Source: Virgisporangium ochraceum | GTDB taxonomy: Bacteria; Actinomycetota; Actinomycetes; Mycobacteriales; Micromonosporaceae | DNA: 64,000 bases | Direction of reading: 5' to 3' | Assembly (NCBI RefSeq): GCF_016863655.1 | Contig: NZ_BOPH01000132.1 | Span: 62,001-126,000, forward strand | Shown here: piece after piece, positions 8,071 to 16,765 of the stretch | Numbering within the stretch: position 1 is the stretch's first letter | How the letters are laid out: every line of letters starts with the position of its first letter | The notes under the pieces: model-generated | Seen by the model: only the letters and a program-made list of their open reading frames with translations | What the model was told of the DNA's origin: nothing | Databases searched by the model: none | Program-made: the position numbers and the translations under genes

Positions 8071-8118
8071 GATCTTGGACACTTGTGCATCGGATTCGAT
8101 GGACAAGCGTCCAAGATC
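8071..8118. repeat. 48-bp nested palindromic repeat, copy 1
   Basis: An element of the form 12-bp arm, 3 nt, 18-bp inner palindrome, 3 nt, 12-bp arm. It starts GATCTTGGACAC and ends GCGTCCAAGATC. In this copy the 3-nt spacers TTG and CAA also pair. It sits between the VWA gene stop and the thrS start. The same element recurs at 25661-25708 and 47218-47265. Confidence 0.85.
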
Positions 8119-8135
8119 TACCGGCGGACGGGGCT

Positions 8136-10730
8136 CTACCTCTTCCAGAACGGGCGGCGCCTCTGCTCGGCCGGTTCACCGGCGAGCGCCAGGAGCGCCG
8201 CCTCGGTGCGCGCCCACAGCTGCGGCGTCGCCTCGCCGGTGCCGAGGAGCTCGGTCGCCAGGTCGGCGTACCCGGCCAGCGTGGGGTCGGTCGGTGCGGC
8301 CACGCGCAGCTGGGTCACCGCGTCGCTCAACCAGCGGCCGGCCACGCGCAGCGCGTGCAGGCGGTCGCCGTCGGACCGGGTTGCGGCGGCCCGCAGCTTC
8401 GCGAGCTCGGCCCGCGCGCCGGTGGCGAGCTGGCCGGCCAGGTCCTCCGGCCGCACCGGACGCGGGGTCGCCTGCACCGGGGGCAGCGGCCGCGGCGCGA
8501 CCGGCTCCGGGGGCAGCGGCGGCGCGACCGGCTCCGGCGACGCCGGCGGGCCGAACGGCGGCGGGGCGGAGTACCGGCGCTCGGCCCGCGGCTGCGCCCC
8601 GTCCGCCGACAGGTCGAGCTCGTACTCGGCGGCGTACAGGTCCCGTCCCGGACCGCCCGACGCGACCGTCGGCGGTCCACCGGGCGCGGCCGGCGCGGGC
8701 GCACCACCGGGCGCACCACCCGGCGCGGCCCCGGACATGGCGGGCGGCGGCCCCCCAGGAGCGGCACCGGGCGCGGGCGGCGGCGCGCCGGTGACAGACG
8801 CGAACTTCGCCCGCGACCGCCGGGCCCCCATGGGTGCCGCCATCGCCGTCCCGTAGGCGACCGGTCGCAGCGCGCCCTGCGGCATGTCCCACCCGGACAC
8901 CGGCTCGACCGGCTGCACCACCTTGTGCGGACCGCCCTCGGCCACCACCCGGTCGTCGACTGCGACGTACGCGGTGAACCGGCACAGCACGCCGAACCGC
9001 AGCGACGTCTCGACGATGCGCTTCTCCAGGTCCGACGCGCCGCCGCGGGCGGTCACGGCGTACCGGTCCTCGAGGTCGCGTACGTGTGCGCGGGCCCAGA
9101 TCGCGGTGGCGGCCGGGTTGTCGTGGCGCTCGCCGGCCACGTCGGCCCGCCAGGGTGTGCCGTCGGCGGCGGTGCCGTGTACCACCAGCCGTCCGTCGTC
9201 GCCGGTGTAGCGGCCCCGGATCACCAGGGGCACACCGGGGAACAGGTCGGGCAGCCGGGTCGGCGCGACCGTGTCGTCCACAATGGACAGTCCGTGCGGA
9301 ACGAGCGACAGGTTCGTCACCAGCGGCGAACCGATCCGGCGGTGGAGGTTCGCCATCACGTCGTCGAGCTGGTCCTCGCTCTCGACGAGCTCGAACAGTC
9401 CTCCGCCCGCGGAAGCCAGCCGGCCCAGGAAGCCGGCGTTGACGGCCCGGTCGATGCCGATGGTGTGCACGCGGATGCCGGTGAGGTCGCCGATCTGGCC
9501 GAGGATCTGGTCCTCGTTGCCGACCTGGCCGTCGGTCACCAGTACCAGCACGAGGTCGCGCGACCGGTCCGTGAGAAGGGCGCGTCCCTCGCGGAGCGGC
9601 GCGAGCATCTCGGTGCCGCCGCGGGCGTCCACTGAGGACAGATGCCGCACGGCCCGGTACCGGTTGCGGTCGGTGGCCGCGACGAGCCCGGCCGGTAGCC
9701 CCTCGACGTGGTCGACCACGTGGTCGAACGTGAGCACGGCGAACCGGTCGGCGTCGGTGAGCGTGTCGACGATGCGGGCCGCGGCGCGCCGGGCGCTGAC
9801 CATCTTCCAGCCGCCCATGCTGCCCGACCGGTCGAGCACGAGCACCACGTCACGCGGACGCGGCGGCGCGCTGCCGGCCGGTGGCAGCACGGTGAGCTCG
9901 AAGGTGCCGTCGTGCAGGCCGAGAACCGGTGCCGTCTCGGCGGAGCCGTAGTCCAGGCGCAGCACGAAGTCGCGGTCGGCCCGCTCTCCGGGCGCGATCC
10001 GCCACCGTCCGTCCACGTCGGACACCGCGTGCAGGCTCGACCGCACGGCGCCGAGCGGCAGTCCGGCCGGGTCGACGCCGACGTCGATCGACAGCCGCAC
10101 CGGGCTCGGGAACCCGGGCAGCAGCACGGGTGGCGTGATCCGCGACGCGTCGGGCACCGCGTCGGTGTCGACCACGACGCCGTCGCCGGCCTGCCCGCCT
10201 CCGAGCGGCGCGCCCGGGATGTACCGCGGGGCGACGACCAGCGGGAACCGGAACAGCGCCGCACCGTCCGACATGGACAGTGGACCGGCGAGCGTCAGGA
10301 TCACCGAGACCTGTTCCCCCGGAACGATGTTGCCGACCCGCATCGTGAACACGTCGGGCCGGTCCTCCTCGGCGATGGAGGCCCGCTGTCCGGCGGCGAT
10401 GGCGCGGTCGTACGTCTCGCGGGCCTCGCCGCGCTCCTGCAGCGTCGCCTGGACGGTGCGGTCGGCGGCCACCATCTTCATGCCGGTGACGGCGGCGCGG
10501 TCGGGCAGCGGGAAGATGTACGTCGCTTCGAGCGGCTGGTCGTAGGTGTTCACGAACTGTTGCGTCAGCTCGACCCGGTACACCAGGCCGGTGATGTCGG
10601 TCTTCACGTCGACCGCGGCGAGCGGCAGGTTTCCGCGCTCGGTGCGCAGGCAGCCGATGCCACCATCGTCGAGCGGCCCGGACAGCCGGCCCGCCTGCTC
10701 GTCGGTCATCGGCACGATCTGAACTGTCAT
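8136..10730 (-). CDS. VIT and von Willebrand factor A domain protein
   Basis: An 864-residue protein. Residues about 15-145 form a VIT domain (V-Y-R-V-E-L-T-Q-Q-F-V-N then Y-I-F-P-L-P). Residues about 290-460 form a VWA domain with the metal-binding MIDAS D-R-S-G-S near residue 300. From about 650 a glycine-, proline- and alanine-rich linker leads to a helical tail. No signal peptide or obvious membrane anchor is seen, so it may act in the cytoplasm or be exported by an unknown route. The start overlaps the stop of the MerR-type gene as ATGA, so the two form an operon. VIT-VWA proteins bind partners in a metal-dependent way; the partner here is unknown. Confidence 0.88.
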   Translation of the reverse strand: MTVQIVPMTDEQAGRLSGPLDDGGIGCLRTERGNLPLAAVDVKTDITGLVYRVELTQQFVNTYDQPLEATYIFPLPDRAAVTGMKMVAADRTVQATLQERGEARETYDRAIAAGQRASIAEEDRPDVFTMRVGNIVPGEQVSVILTLAGPLSMSDGAALFRFPLVVAPRYIPGAPLGGGQAGDGVVVDTDAVPDASRITPPVLLPGFPSPVRLSIDVGVDPAGLPLGAVRSSLHAVSDVDGRWRIAPGERADRDFVLRLDYGSAETAPVLGLHDGTFELTVLPPAGSAPPRPRDVVLVLDRSGSMGGWKMVSARRAAARIVDTLTDADRFAVLTFDHVVDHVEGLPAGLVAATDRNRYRAVRHLSSVDARGGTEMLAPLREGRALLTDRSRDLVLVLVTDGQVGNEDQILGQIGDLTGIRVHTIGIDRAVNAGFLGRLASAGGGLFELVESEDQLDDVMANLHRRIGSPLVTNLSLVPHGLSIVDDTVAPTRLPDLFPGVPLVIRGRYTGDDGRLVVHGTAADGTPWRADVAGERHDNPAATAIWARAHVRDLEDRYAVTARGGASDLEKRIVETSLRFGVLCRFTAYVAVDDRVVAEGGPHKVVQPVEPVSGWDMPQGALRPVAYGTAMAAPMGARRSRAKFASVTGAPPPAPGAAPGGPPPAMSGAAPGGAPGGAPAPAAPGGPPTVASGGPGRDLYAAEYELDLSADGAQPRAERRYSAPPPFGPPASPEPVAPPLPPEPVAPRPLPPVQATPRPVRPEDLAGQLATGARAELAKLRAAATRSDGDRLHALRVAGRWLSDAVTQLRVAAPTDPTLAGYADLATELLGTGEATPQLWARTEAALLALAGEPAEQRRRPFWKR

Positions 10731-11323
10731 CGTTGTCCCCTCGCGTCGCCGTTCAGGAGGCCGCGTGCGGCCAGGAGGTCGATCAGTGGTTCGGCCGCGG
10801 CGCGCAGCGCCGCGAGGTCGTCGTGGTCGGGCCGCGCCGGCAGCAGCAGCACCGCACCCCCGTCCAAGGGGACGCCCGTGAGCACGTCCTGGTATGTGCG
10901 GTGCACGGTCCCGGCGCTGTCGCGCACGGTCTCGGGGGCGGCGGCGGTGACCGGTTCCGCCCAGAACGCACGCCGAGGTGCCTCCGGGGCCTCCGCGGCC
11001 TGCTCCGGATCGACCCCAGCGAGCTCGTACAGCACGGCGTCGGTGACGCCCACCAGCTCCGCCTGGATCTCGGCGAGCGACCGCCCCTGCGCCTGCCGCC
11101 GCTTGATCGCGACGAGCTGGGCGAGGTGCCGCGGCCCGTACAGCGCGGTGCGCCCGCGCATCCCGGCGGGCCGGTCGAGCAGCCCGATCGTGGTGTACCA
11201 GCGGATCGCCCGCCGGTCAGGCACCTCCCGGACGCGGCCGTTGGGCGCACCGGGGTAGTCGGCCGCTCCCAGCGCGCCCGAAACCCTGGCGACCAGCTCG
11301 TCCAGCGTCCACTCGATGCCCAT
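10727..11323 (-). CDS. MerR-family transcriptional regulator
   Basis: A 198-residue regulator. It has an N-terminal winged helix of MerR type (R-A-I-R-W-Y-T-T-I-G-L-L-D-R-P near residue 38, then Y-G-P-R-H-L-A-Q-L-V-A-I-K-R-R) and an effector region without the cysteines of metal sensors. It precedes the VIT/VWA gene with a 4-nt overlap and probably controls both. A TACTGT box lies 7 nt before the ATG, with a 9-9-9 inverted repeat immediately upstream of it, as expected for a regulator that binds the promoter spacer. Confidence 0.85.
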   Translation of the reverse strand: MGIEWTLDELVARVSGALGAADYPGAPNGRVREVPDRRAIRWYTTIGLLDRPAGMRGRTALYGPRHLAQLVAIKRRQAQGRSLAEIQAELVGVTDAVLYELAGVDPEQAAEAPEAPRRAFWAEPVTAAAPETVRDSAGTVHRTYQDVLTGVPLDGGAVLLLPARPDHDDLAALRAAAEPLIDLLAARGLLNGDARGQR

Positions 11324-11330
11324 GCCGACG

Positions 11331-11363
11331 ACAGTAACACTGTCACACCAACTATGACAGTGT
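11331..11363 (-). promoter_or_regulatory. MerR-gene promoter and operator
   Basis: The -10 box TACTGT (11331-11336) ends 7 nt before the start codon. Directly upstream is a perfect inverted repeat, ACACTGTCA and TGACAGTGT, at 11337-11345 and 11355-11363 with a 9-nt spacer. The distal arm overlaps the stop codon of the upstream glycosyltransferase gene. Confidence 0.65.
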
Positions 11364-12019
11364 CAGATTCGGCGCCGGCGCAGCCGCTCCAGGAACACGG
11401 AGAAGCCGTCCGGTGCCCGCGCCGCCCGGCGGGCGCTGGTCACCACCGGGCTGCTCCCGTCGTGCACGACCCGGTACCCGGCCCGGCGGGCCCGGGCCAC
11501 CAGGTCGTGGTCCTCACCGACCGCGAGCGCGTCGAAGCCGCCGACCGCGACGTAGGCCGGGGTGGCGCACCCGAGGTTCGCGCCGTGCACGTGTGGCCGG
11601 TTGGCCGCGTAGTGCCGCTCGAACCGGTCGCGCACGGACGGCGGATGCGGTGTCCAGTCGACGACGTCGATCTCGCCGACCAGCACGTCGGTGCCGGCGG
11701 CCGCGTGCGCCAGGTGCCAGGCGAGCCAGCCGGTGGGCACGAGGCTGTCGGCGTCGGTGGTCGCGAGCCACGTCGCGCCGGTGCGGACCGCGTGGGCCAT
11801 GCCGGCGGCCCGCGCCCGGCCGACGTTGCGGTCGCCGACCTCGATCACCGTGGCGCCGGCGCCGGCCGCGACCGCCGCGGTGGCGTCGGAACACGCGTCG
11901 GCGACGACGATCACCTCGACGTCGGACCCCGCCGCGGCCCGCCGGACGCTCGTCACGCAGGCGCCCACCGCGAGCGCCTCGTCGTGCGCGGGCACGACGA
12001 CCGCGACCCGGTTCAGCAC
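11363..12019 (-). CDS. Family 2 glycosyltransferase
   Basis: A 218-residue GT-A fold glycosyltransferase, last gene of a four-gene operon. The start is the GTG at 12019, with GGAGGG 3 nt upstream and a 7-nt overlap with the methyltransferase gene. Motifs: V-V-V-P-A-H-D-E at the N terminus, V-V-A-D-A-C-S-D near 45, T-T-D-A-D-S as the metal-binding DxD site near 90, and G-E-D-H-D-L near 170 as the acceptor or base region. No membrane segment is seen. It probably transfers a nucleotide sugar to the product made by the three upstream genes. Acceptor and sugar are unknown. Confidence 0.85.
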   Translation of the reverse strand: MLNRVAVVVPAHDEALAVGACVTSVRRAAAGSDVEVIVVADACSDATAAVAAGAGATVIEVGDRNVGRARAAGMAHAVRTGATWLATTDADSLVPTGWLAWHLAHAAAGTDVLVGEIDVVDWTPHPPSVRDRFERHYAANRPHVHGANLGCATPAYVAVGGFDALAVGEDHDLVARARRAGYRVVHDGSSPVVTSARRAARAPDGFSVFLERLRRRRI

Positions 12020-12621
12020 AGACCCTCCGCCTGCGCGACGGACCGCGCCGCGGGTGGGACCCGGCTGAACACCTCCAGCCGGAAGTCGGTCTCCTCGTGC
12101 GCGGCCACCCGTTCCAGGCCCGGCAGCGCACCGATCACCTCGTGCACGTCGTCGCCGGAGCGCACGTGCTCGGCCACCGGGTGCCGCCAGTGCACCGCCA
12201 GCAGCGTGCCGCCCGGTTCGAGAGCCTCGCCCGCGTGCCGCACCAGCCGGTCGAGCTCGTCGTCGTCGAAGTAGTAGCCGAGCTCCGACAGCACGACGAG
12301 GTCGAACCGCCCGGGCGGCCAGTCGTCGGGCATCCGCCGCCGTTCGACGGTCACGTGCGGGTGGGGCGCGCAGCGCGCGCGGGCGGCGCTGACCGCGACC
12401 TCGACGGTGTCGACGGCGAGCACCCGGTCGCACCGGGCCGCCAGCAGATCGGTCAGCAGCCCGGTGGCGCACCCGGGCTCGAACGCCGCCCGGTACCGCC
12501 GCCACGGCAGCGACGCCATCACGATCGCCCGTTTGCGCTCCTCGTACCAGCGGCCGGCGAAGTCCCAGGGATCCTCGGCGCCGGCGTACATCGTCTCGAA
12601 GTACCCGGCCGGCGTGCTCAC
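12013..12621 (-). CDS. NodS-like SAM-dependent methyltransferase
   Basis: A 202-residue class I methyltransferase. The GTG at 12621 is chosen: it overlaps the deacetylase stop as GTGA. The SAM-binding loop is F-E-P-G-C-A-T-G near residue 50, followed by V-L-A-V-D-T-V-E. The early Y-F-E-T-M-Y, D-P-W-D-F and Y-E-x-R-K segments resemble NodS, which N-methylates an amino sugar of nodulation factors after deacetylation. It lies next to a PIG-L deacetylase and a glycosyltransferase, so N-methylation of a newly freed sugar amine is a reasonable but untested idea. Confidence 0.85.
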   Translation of the reverse strand: MSTPAGYFETMYAGAEDPWDFAGRWYEERKRAIVMASLPWRRYRAAFEPGCATGLLTDLLAARCDRVLAVDTVEVAVSAARARCAPHPHVTVERRRMPDDWPPGRFDLVVLSELGYYFDDDELDRLVRHAGEALEPGGTLLAVHWRHPVAEHVRSGDDVHEVIGALPGLERVAAHEETDFRLEVFSRVPPAARSVAQAEGLC

Positions 12622-13328
12622 ACCAGCACCGTCTCGAACGGCCGCTCGAATCGGGCGAGCACCGCCGGCGGGAGGATCGGGGCGTCGGCGGGTTCCGGAC
12701 CGAGGGGCCCGGTCTGGCTGCGGAACTCCGCCACCGCGGCCCTCTTCCGTTCCCGGACGTCGGCGTCGAGGTCGATCCGGCGCGCCCGCTCCCACGGCAC
12801 CCGCGGGTCACCGGGGCGGGCCCAGTGCCACATCCACACCGGGTACTCCAGCAGCCGCGCCCCGGTCCGCGCGCAGGCGGTGGCCGCGGCCCGGCCGACC
12901 GCCTCGTGGTCGGGGTGGCCGTCGCCGCGCCAGGTGGCGAAGCACCAGCGGCCGGGCCACAGCAGCGGGGTGAGCGCCGCGGCCAGCGCCGCCTCGTCGA
13001 TGCCGCCGTCGGGTTGGCCCAGCCGGTGCACCAGCACCGGGTCGACGCCGAGCCGGTCGAGGGCCGCGTCGGTCTCCTCGCGCCGGAGCGCGGCGAGCTT
13101 CGCCGGCGTGTACACCGTGGACCCGGGGTGCGAGGCCTCGCCGTCGGTCACGGCGAACACGTCTGCGGCGCCGAGGATCGCCATGGCGCCGCCCACGCCG
13201 AGGATCTCGTCGTCGGGGTGCGGCGCCACCACCAACGGCGGGTCGTGCGCGTCCCACTCCAGCGCCGGGAAGGCGTCCAGGGAGCTCCAGGCGGCTTCGT
13301 CGGTGCCGTCACCCTCGATCGCGATCAC
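12618..13328 (-). CDS. PIG-L family deacetylase
   Basis: A 236-residue zinc-dependent de-N-acetylase of the LmbE/PIG-L fold. The signature P-H-P-D-D-E is near residue 38 and the second metal motif G-H-P-D-H-E near 125. Relatives include MshB (mycothiol) and GlcNAc-PI deacetylase. The GTG start at 13328 overlaps the upstream acyl-CoA dehydrogenase stop by 4 nt. Full length for the family. Context with a NodS-like methyltransferase and a glycosyltransferase suggests an amino-sugar pathway rather than mycothiol synthesis. Confidence 0.88.
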   Translation of the reverse strand: MIAIEGDGTDEAAWSSLDAFPALEWDAHDPPLVVAPHPDDEILGVGGAMAILGAADVFAVTDGEASHPGSTVYTPAKLAALRREETDAALDRLGVDPVLVHRLGQPDGGIDEAALAAALTPLLWPGRWCFATWRGDGHPDHEAVGRAAATACARTGARLLEYPVWMWHWARPGDPRVPWERARRIDLDADVRERKRAAVAEFRSQTGPLGPEPADAPILPPAVLARFERPFETVLV

Positions 13329-14272
13329 CGCGCGGCCGCCGCGAGGGAGCCGAGCAGCTGCAGATCCCGCTCGGCGTGGCTCTGCCGCAGGTAGACGGTC
13401 AGGTCGGCGACGCGGGCGGCGTGCCCGGCGTCCCGGCACAGCGGCGCGGCGCCGAGTGCCCGGCCGACCCGGTCGATCACCTCGGTCGCCGTGGCCTCGA
13501 CGACGGCGCGGACCTGACGGGCCAGCCGTTCGTCGACCCGGTCGGGTGCGGCGTCGATCCGGGCCGCGGCGTCGAGCAGCAGTGCCCTGGCCGCCGCGAG
13601 CCGGGCGTCGACCGCGCCGAGGTGCGCGAGGGCGTGCGGGTCCAGGTCGCGGTCGAGGGCCGCGGTCGTCAGAGCGTCGGAGACGCCGACGGCGCCGCCG
13701 AACCAGCACGCCGCCACCCCGATTCCGCCGTGCCAGAACCCGGGCCGGTCGGTGTACTCGCCGGGCCGGCCGACCGGCGTCGCCGCGGCGGCGGCGAACC
13801 GCACCGTGCGGCTGTCGCTGCGCGCCATTCCGACCGCGGGCCAGGTGCCGTCGAGCGGGGTGGCCCCGGCCCGCGCCAGGTCGACCGCGAACAGCCTGAT
13901 GCCGTCCGGAGCCTTCGCCGTGACCAGGGCGAAGGCGCAGGCGGCCGCCCCCGAGCACCACGGCCGGTCACCGTCGAGCCGCCATGCCCCGTCGGCCGGC
14001 GTCGCGGTGACCGAGGCGGGCACCGCCGCCCATACCCCCCACGGTTGCGCCCGTTGCCCGTCGTCGATGCCGACGCCCAGTTCCGCCAGGATCGCGATGG
14101 CGTCGGCGTGCCCTTCGGCCAGCCGCGCCAGCACCGGATCCTGCCTGCCCAGCTCGGCCAGCCGCAGGAACCGTTCCGCGGTGCGGCCACCGCCCGGCAG
14201 GGGCAGCTCCTTGACCGCGGACACAAAGTCCGGAAACCCGACCAACCCCGCACCCGCCCGTCGTCGCGCCAT
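13325..14272 (-). CDS. Acyl-CoA dehydrogenase-like protein
   Basis: A 315-residue protein, first in the four-gene operon. The ATG at 14272 follows AGGGGG closely; an upstream frame would be low-complexity. It has the acyl-CoA dehydrogenase pattern in shortened form: W-G-V-W-A-A near residue 85, the strand W-R-L-D-G-D-R-P-W-C-S-G-A as the flavin-contact region, and a C-terminal four-helix bundle (R-L-A-A-A-R-A-L-L and onward). At 315 residues it is shorter than the usual 380, and the normal catalytic glutamate region is not clear. It may oxidise a carrier-bound or free substrate instead of an acyl-CoA. Confidence 0.8.
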   Translation of the reverse strand: MARRRAGAGLVGFPDFVSAVKELPLPGGGRTAERFLRLAELGRQDPVLARLAEGHADAIAILAELGVGIDDGQRAQPWGVWAAVPASVTATPADGAWRLDGDRPWCSGAAACAFALVTAKAPDGIRLFAVDLARAGATPLDGTWPAVGMARSDSRTVRFAAAAATPVGRPGEYTDRPGFWHGGIGVAACWFGGAVGVSDALTTAALDRDLDPHALAHLGAVDARLAAARALLLDAAARIDAAPDRVDERLARQVRAVVEATATEVIDRVGRALGAAPLCRDAGHAARVADLTVYLRQSHAERDLQLLGSLAAAAR

Positions 14273-14394
14273 GTCCCCCTGGCAGGTGCCCCACCCAAGC
14301 AAGATCAAACCCCCGGCGACCCCGCCACGATCGCGCGCTGGCAACCGAAGCCCGGCCGCCGCGCTGACCGAGTGCGTGGAGGTGCGCCGCCGCA

Positions 14395-14466
14395 CCGCCC
14401 CACGCGCCCTTCCCCGCGCCGCCGCACGCGCCCCTCCCCGCGCCGCCACACGCGCCCCTCCCCGCG
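14395..14466. repeat. Tandem repeat, 3 x 24 bp
   Basis: Three consecutive 24-bp units of the type CCGCCACACGCGCCC(C/T)TCCCCGCG end 2 nt before the nested palindrome. The units differ at only two or three positions. Confidence 0.85.
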
Positions 14467-14467
14467 T

Positions 14468-14539
14468 CGATCTTGCAGTGGTGGCCGCACCTATGTAATG
14501 ACATGTCGTGTTTTAGGTGAGGCCACAACTGCAAGATCG
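14468..14539. repeat. GATC-ended nested hairpin
   Basis: Arms 14469-14486 (GATCTTGCAGTGGTGGCC) and 14521-14538 pair with one mismatch in 18. The flanking C and G also pair. Inside, CACCTA and TAGGTG form a second stem. It shares the GATCTTG end with the 48-bp repeat family but has a different core. It lies between two minus-strand genes. Confidence 0.75.
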
Positions 14540-14643
14540 GCGCGCCGCCTCGGGCGGCACCACGGCGGGGCCCGGGCGCGGCGGGCGGCCCGACGCAGCG
14601 GCGACCCGGACGCGGCGGCGGGCGGCCCGGACGCGGCGGCGGG

Positions 14644-16016
14644 TCAAGGTGCGGGGATCAGGGCACGGGTCAGCGGTAGGCGGATCGTGGCTCGCAGGCC
14701 CGGGCCGGCGTCCGCAAGTGTCACCGAGCCGTCGTGTCTGCGTACCAGTTCGCGGACGATGGCCAGGCCCAGCCCGCTGCCGCCCTCGTCGCGGGCGCGG
14801 GCGTCGTCGAGGCGGGTGAAGCGGTCGAACACTCGCTCCCGGTCGACCTCCGGGATGCCCGGCCCGTCGTCGGTCACCTCGATCACGGCGTGTCCGGCCT
14901 CCGGGTAGCCGGTCAGCGTCACCCGGCCGGCGGCGTGCCGCACGGCGTTGTCGAGGAGGTTGGCCACCGCGCGCAGCAGGGCGTCGTGCTCGCCCAGCGT
15001 CGTCAGGTCCGGGCCGTCGTCCAGCACCAGGGTGACCGGGACGCGCGCGCCGCGCGAACGGTCGCGGGCCTCGCGGAGCACGTCGGCGACGTCGACCGGG
15101 GCGAAGCGGTCCTTCGCGGGGGCGGCCCCCGAACCGGCGTCGTCGGCGCGGGCGAGCAGGAGCAGGTCGTCGACGAGGCGGCTCAGCCGCACCACGTCGG
15201 CGAGCAGGTCGGGTACCAGGTCGGGCGGGATGCCGTGCCGGCCGGCGACCTCGAGTTCGGTGCGCATCGCGGTCAGCGGGCTGCGCAGTTCGTGCGCGGC
15301 GTCGGCGACGAACGCGCGCTGCCTCGCCCGGGCGGCCGACAGCCGGTCGAGCATGCCGTTGAGCGTGATGGCCAGGCGCTGGATCTCGTCCTCGGAGCAG
15401 GGCACCGGCAGCCGGTCGTCGCGGCGGGAACCGGTGATCGACTCCGCGCCCGCCCGCAGCTGCTCGACGGGGCGCAGCGCCGCGCCGACCACCCGCCACC
15501 CGACCACGCCGATCGCGATGACCAGCACCGGGTAGACCACGAGGAGGTGCCCGCGCAGCACACCCATGCTCCGGTACATCTCGCCCACGGGCCGCCCGAC
15601 GACGACAGTGTCGTCACCGGCCGGCAGCGCGACGACCCGGATCGGCCCCTCGACGGTGGCCCGCGACCCGTGGACGTACCGGTAGTTGCCCTTGCGGGCC
15701 TCCGCCAGCTCCTTCGGCTGCAGCAGCGGCACCAGCCGGTCGGCGCCGATCGACGCCGAGCGCACCCGGCCCTGGGCGTCGACCACCTGCACCAGCTGGC
15801 CGCCGGAGACCGGCAGCGGGTCCGACAGCCGCCCCTCGGCGGCGAGGGCGGCGACCTCGCGGGCGGTGCTCTCGGCCGCGGTGTCGATCGACCGCTGCAA
15901 CGCGAGCCCGAGCACCCCGAACAGCACGACCCCGCCGACGAGGAACCCGACGCCGAGGCCGCAGGTGCCGAGGATCACCAGGCGCGCCCGCAGGGACCGG
16001 CCGCGCCACCAGCGCA

Positions 16017-16017
<1 letters not shown>
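14644..16017 (-). CDS. Two-component sensor histidine kinase
   Basis: A 457-residue membrane kinase. A transmembrane segment at about 12-38, an extracytoplasmic sensor region to about 165, and a second transmembrane segment near 170-195 lead into HAMP. The phosphoacceptor is in A-H-E-L-R-S-P-L-T. The ATP-binding N, G1 and G2 boxes are N-L-L-D-N-A-V-R-H, D-D-G-P-G-I-P and G-G-S-G-L-G-L-A-I-V. The ATG at 16017 overlaps the regulator stop as TGATG; a GTG at 16020 is an equal alternative. It pairs with the response regulator just upstream. The signal is unknown. Confidence 0.92.
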
Positions 16018-16682
<665 letters not shown>

Positions 16683-16765
16683 AAGAGACAGCGTGGCATG
16701 CGCACACGCAAAGGGGGAGCGCACTCTCAGCGGCCTCTCAGTGCCGGAGGAGCACCATGTAGGGC

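Larger units (their letters stand above)
14273..14643. other. Intergenic region with tandem repeats and a palindrome
   Basis: This 371-nt gap has no supported gene. It holds three 24-bp tandem copies (14395-14466), a nested hairpin (14468-14539), and a GC-rich stretch with an imperfect repeat of about 21 bp (near 14580-14640). The frames through it read as Arg/Ala/Pro-rich low-complexity peptide, typical of non-coding GC-rich DNA. Confidence 0.7.
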
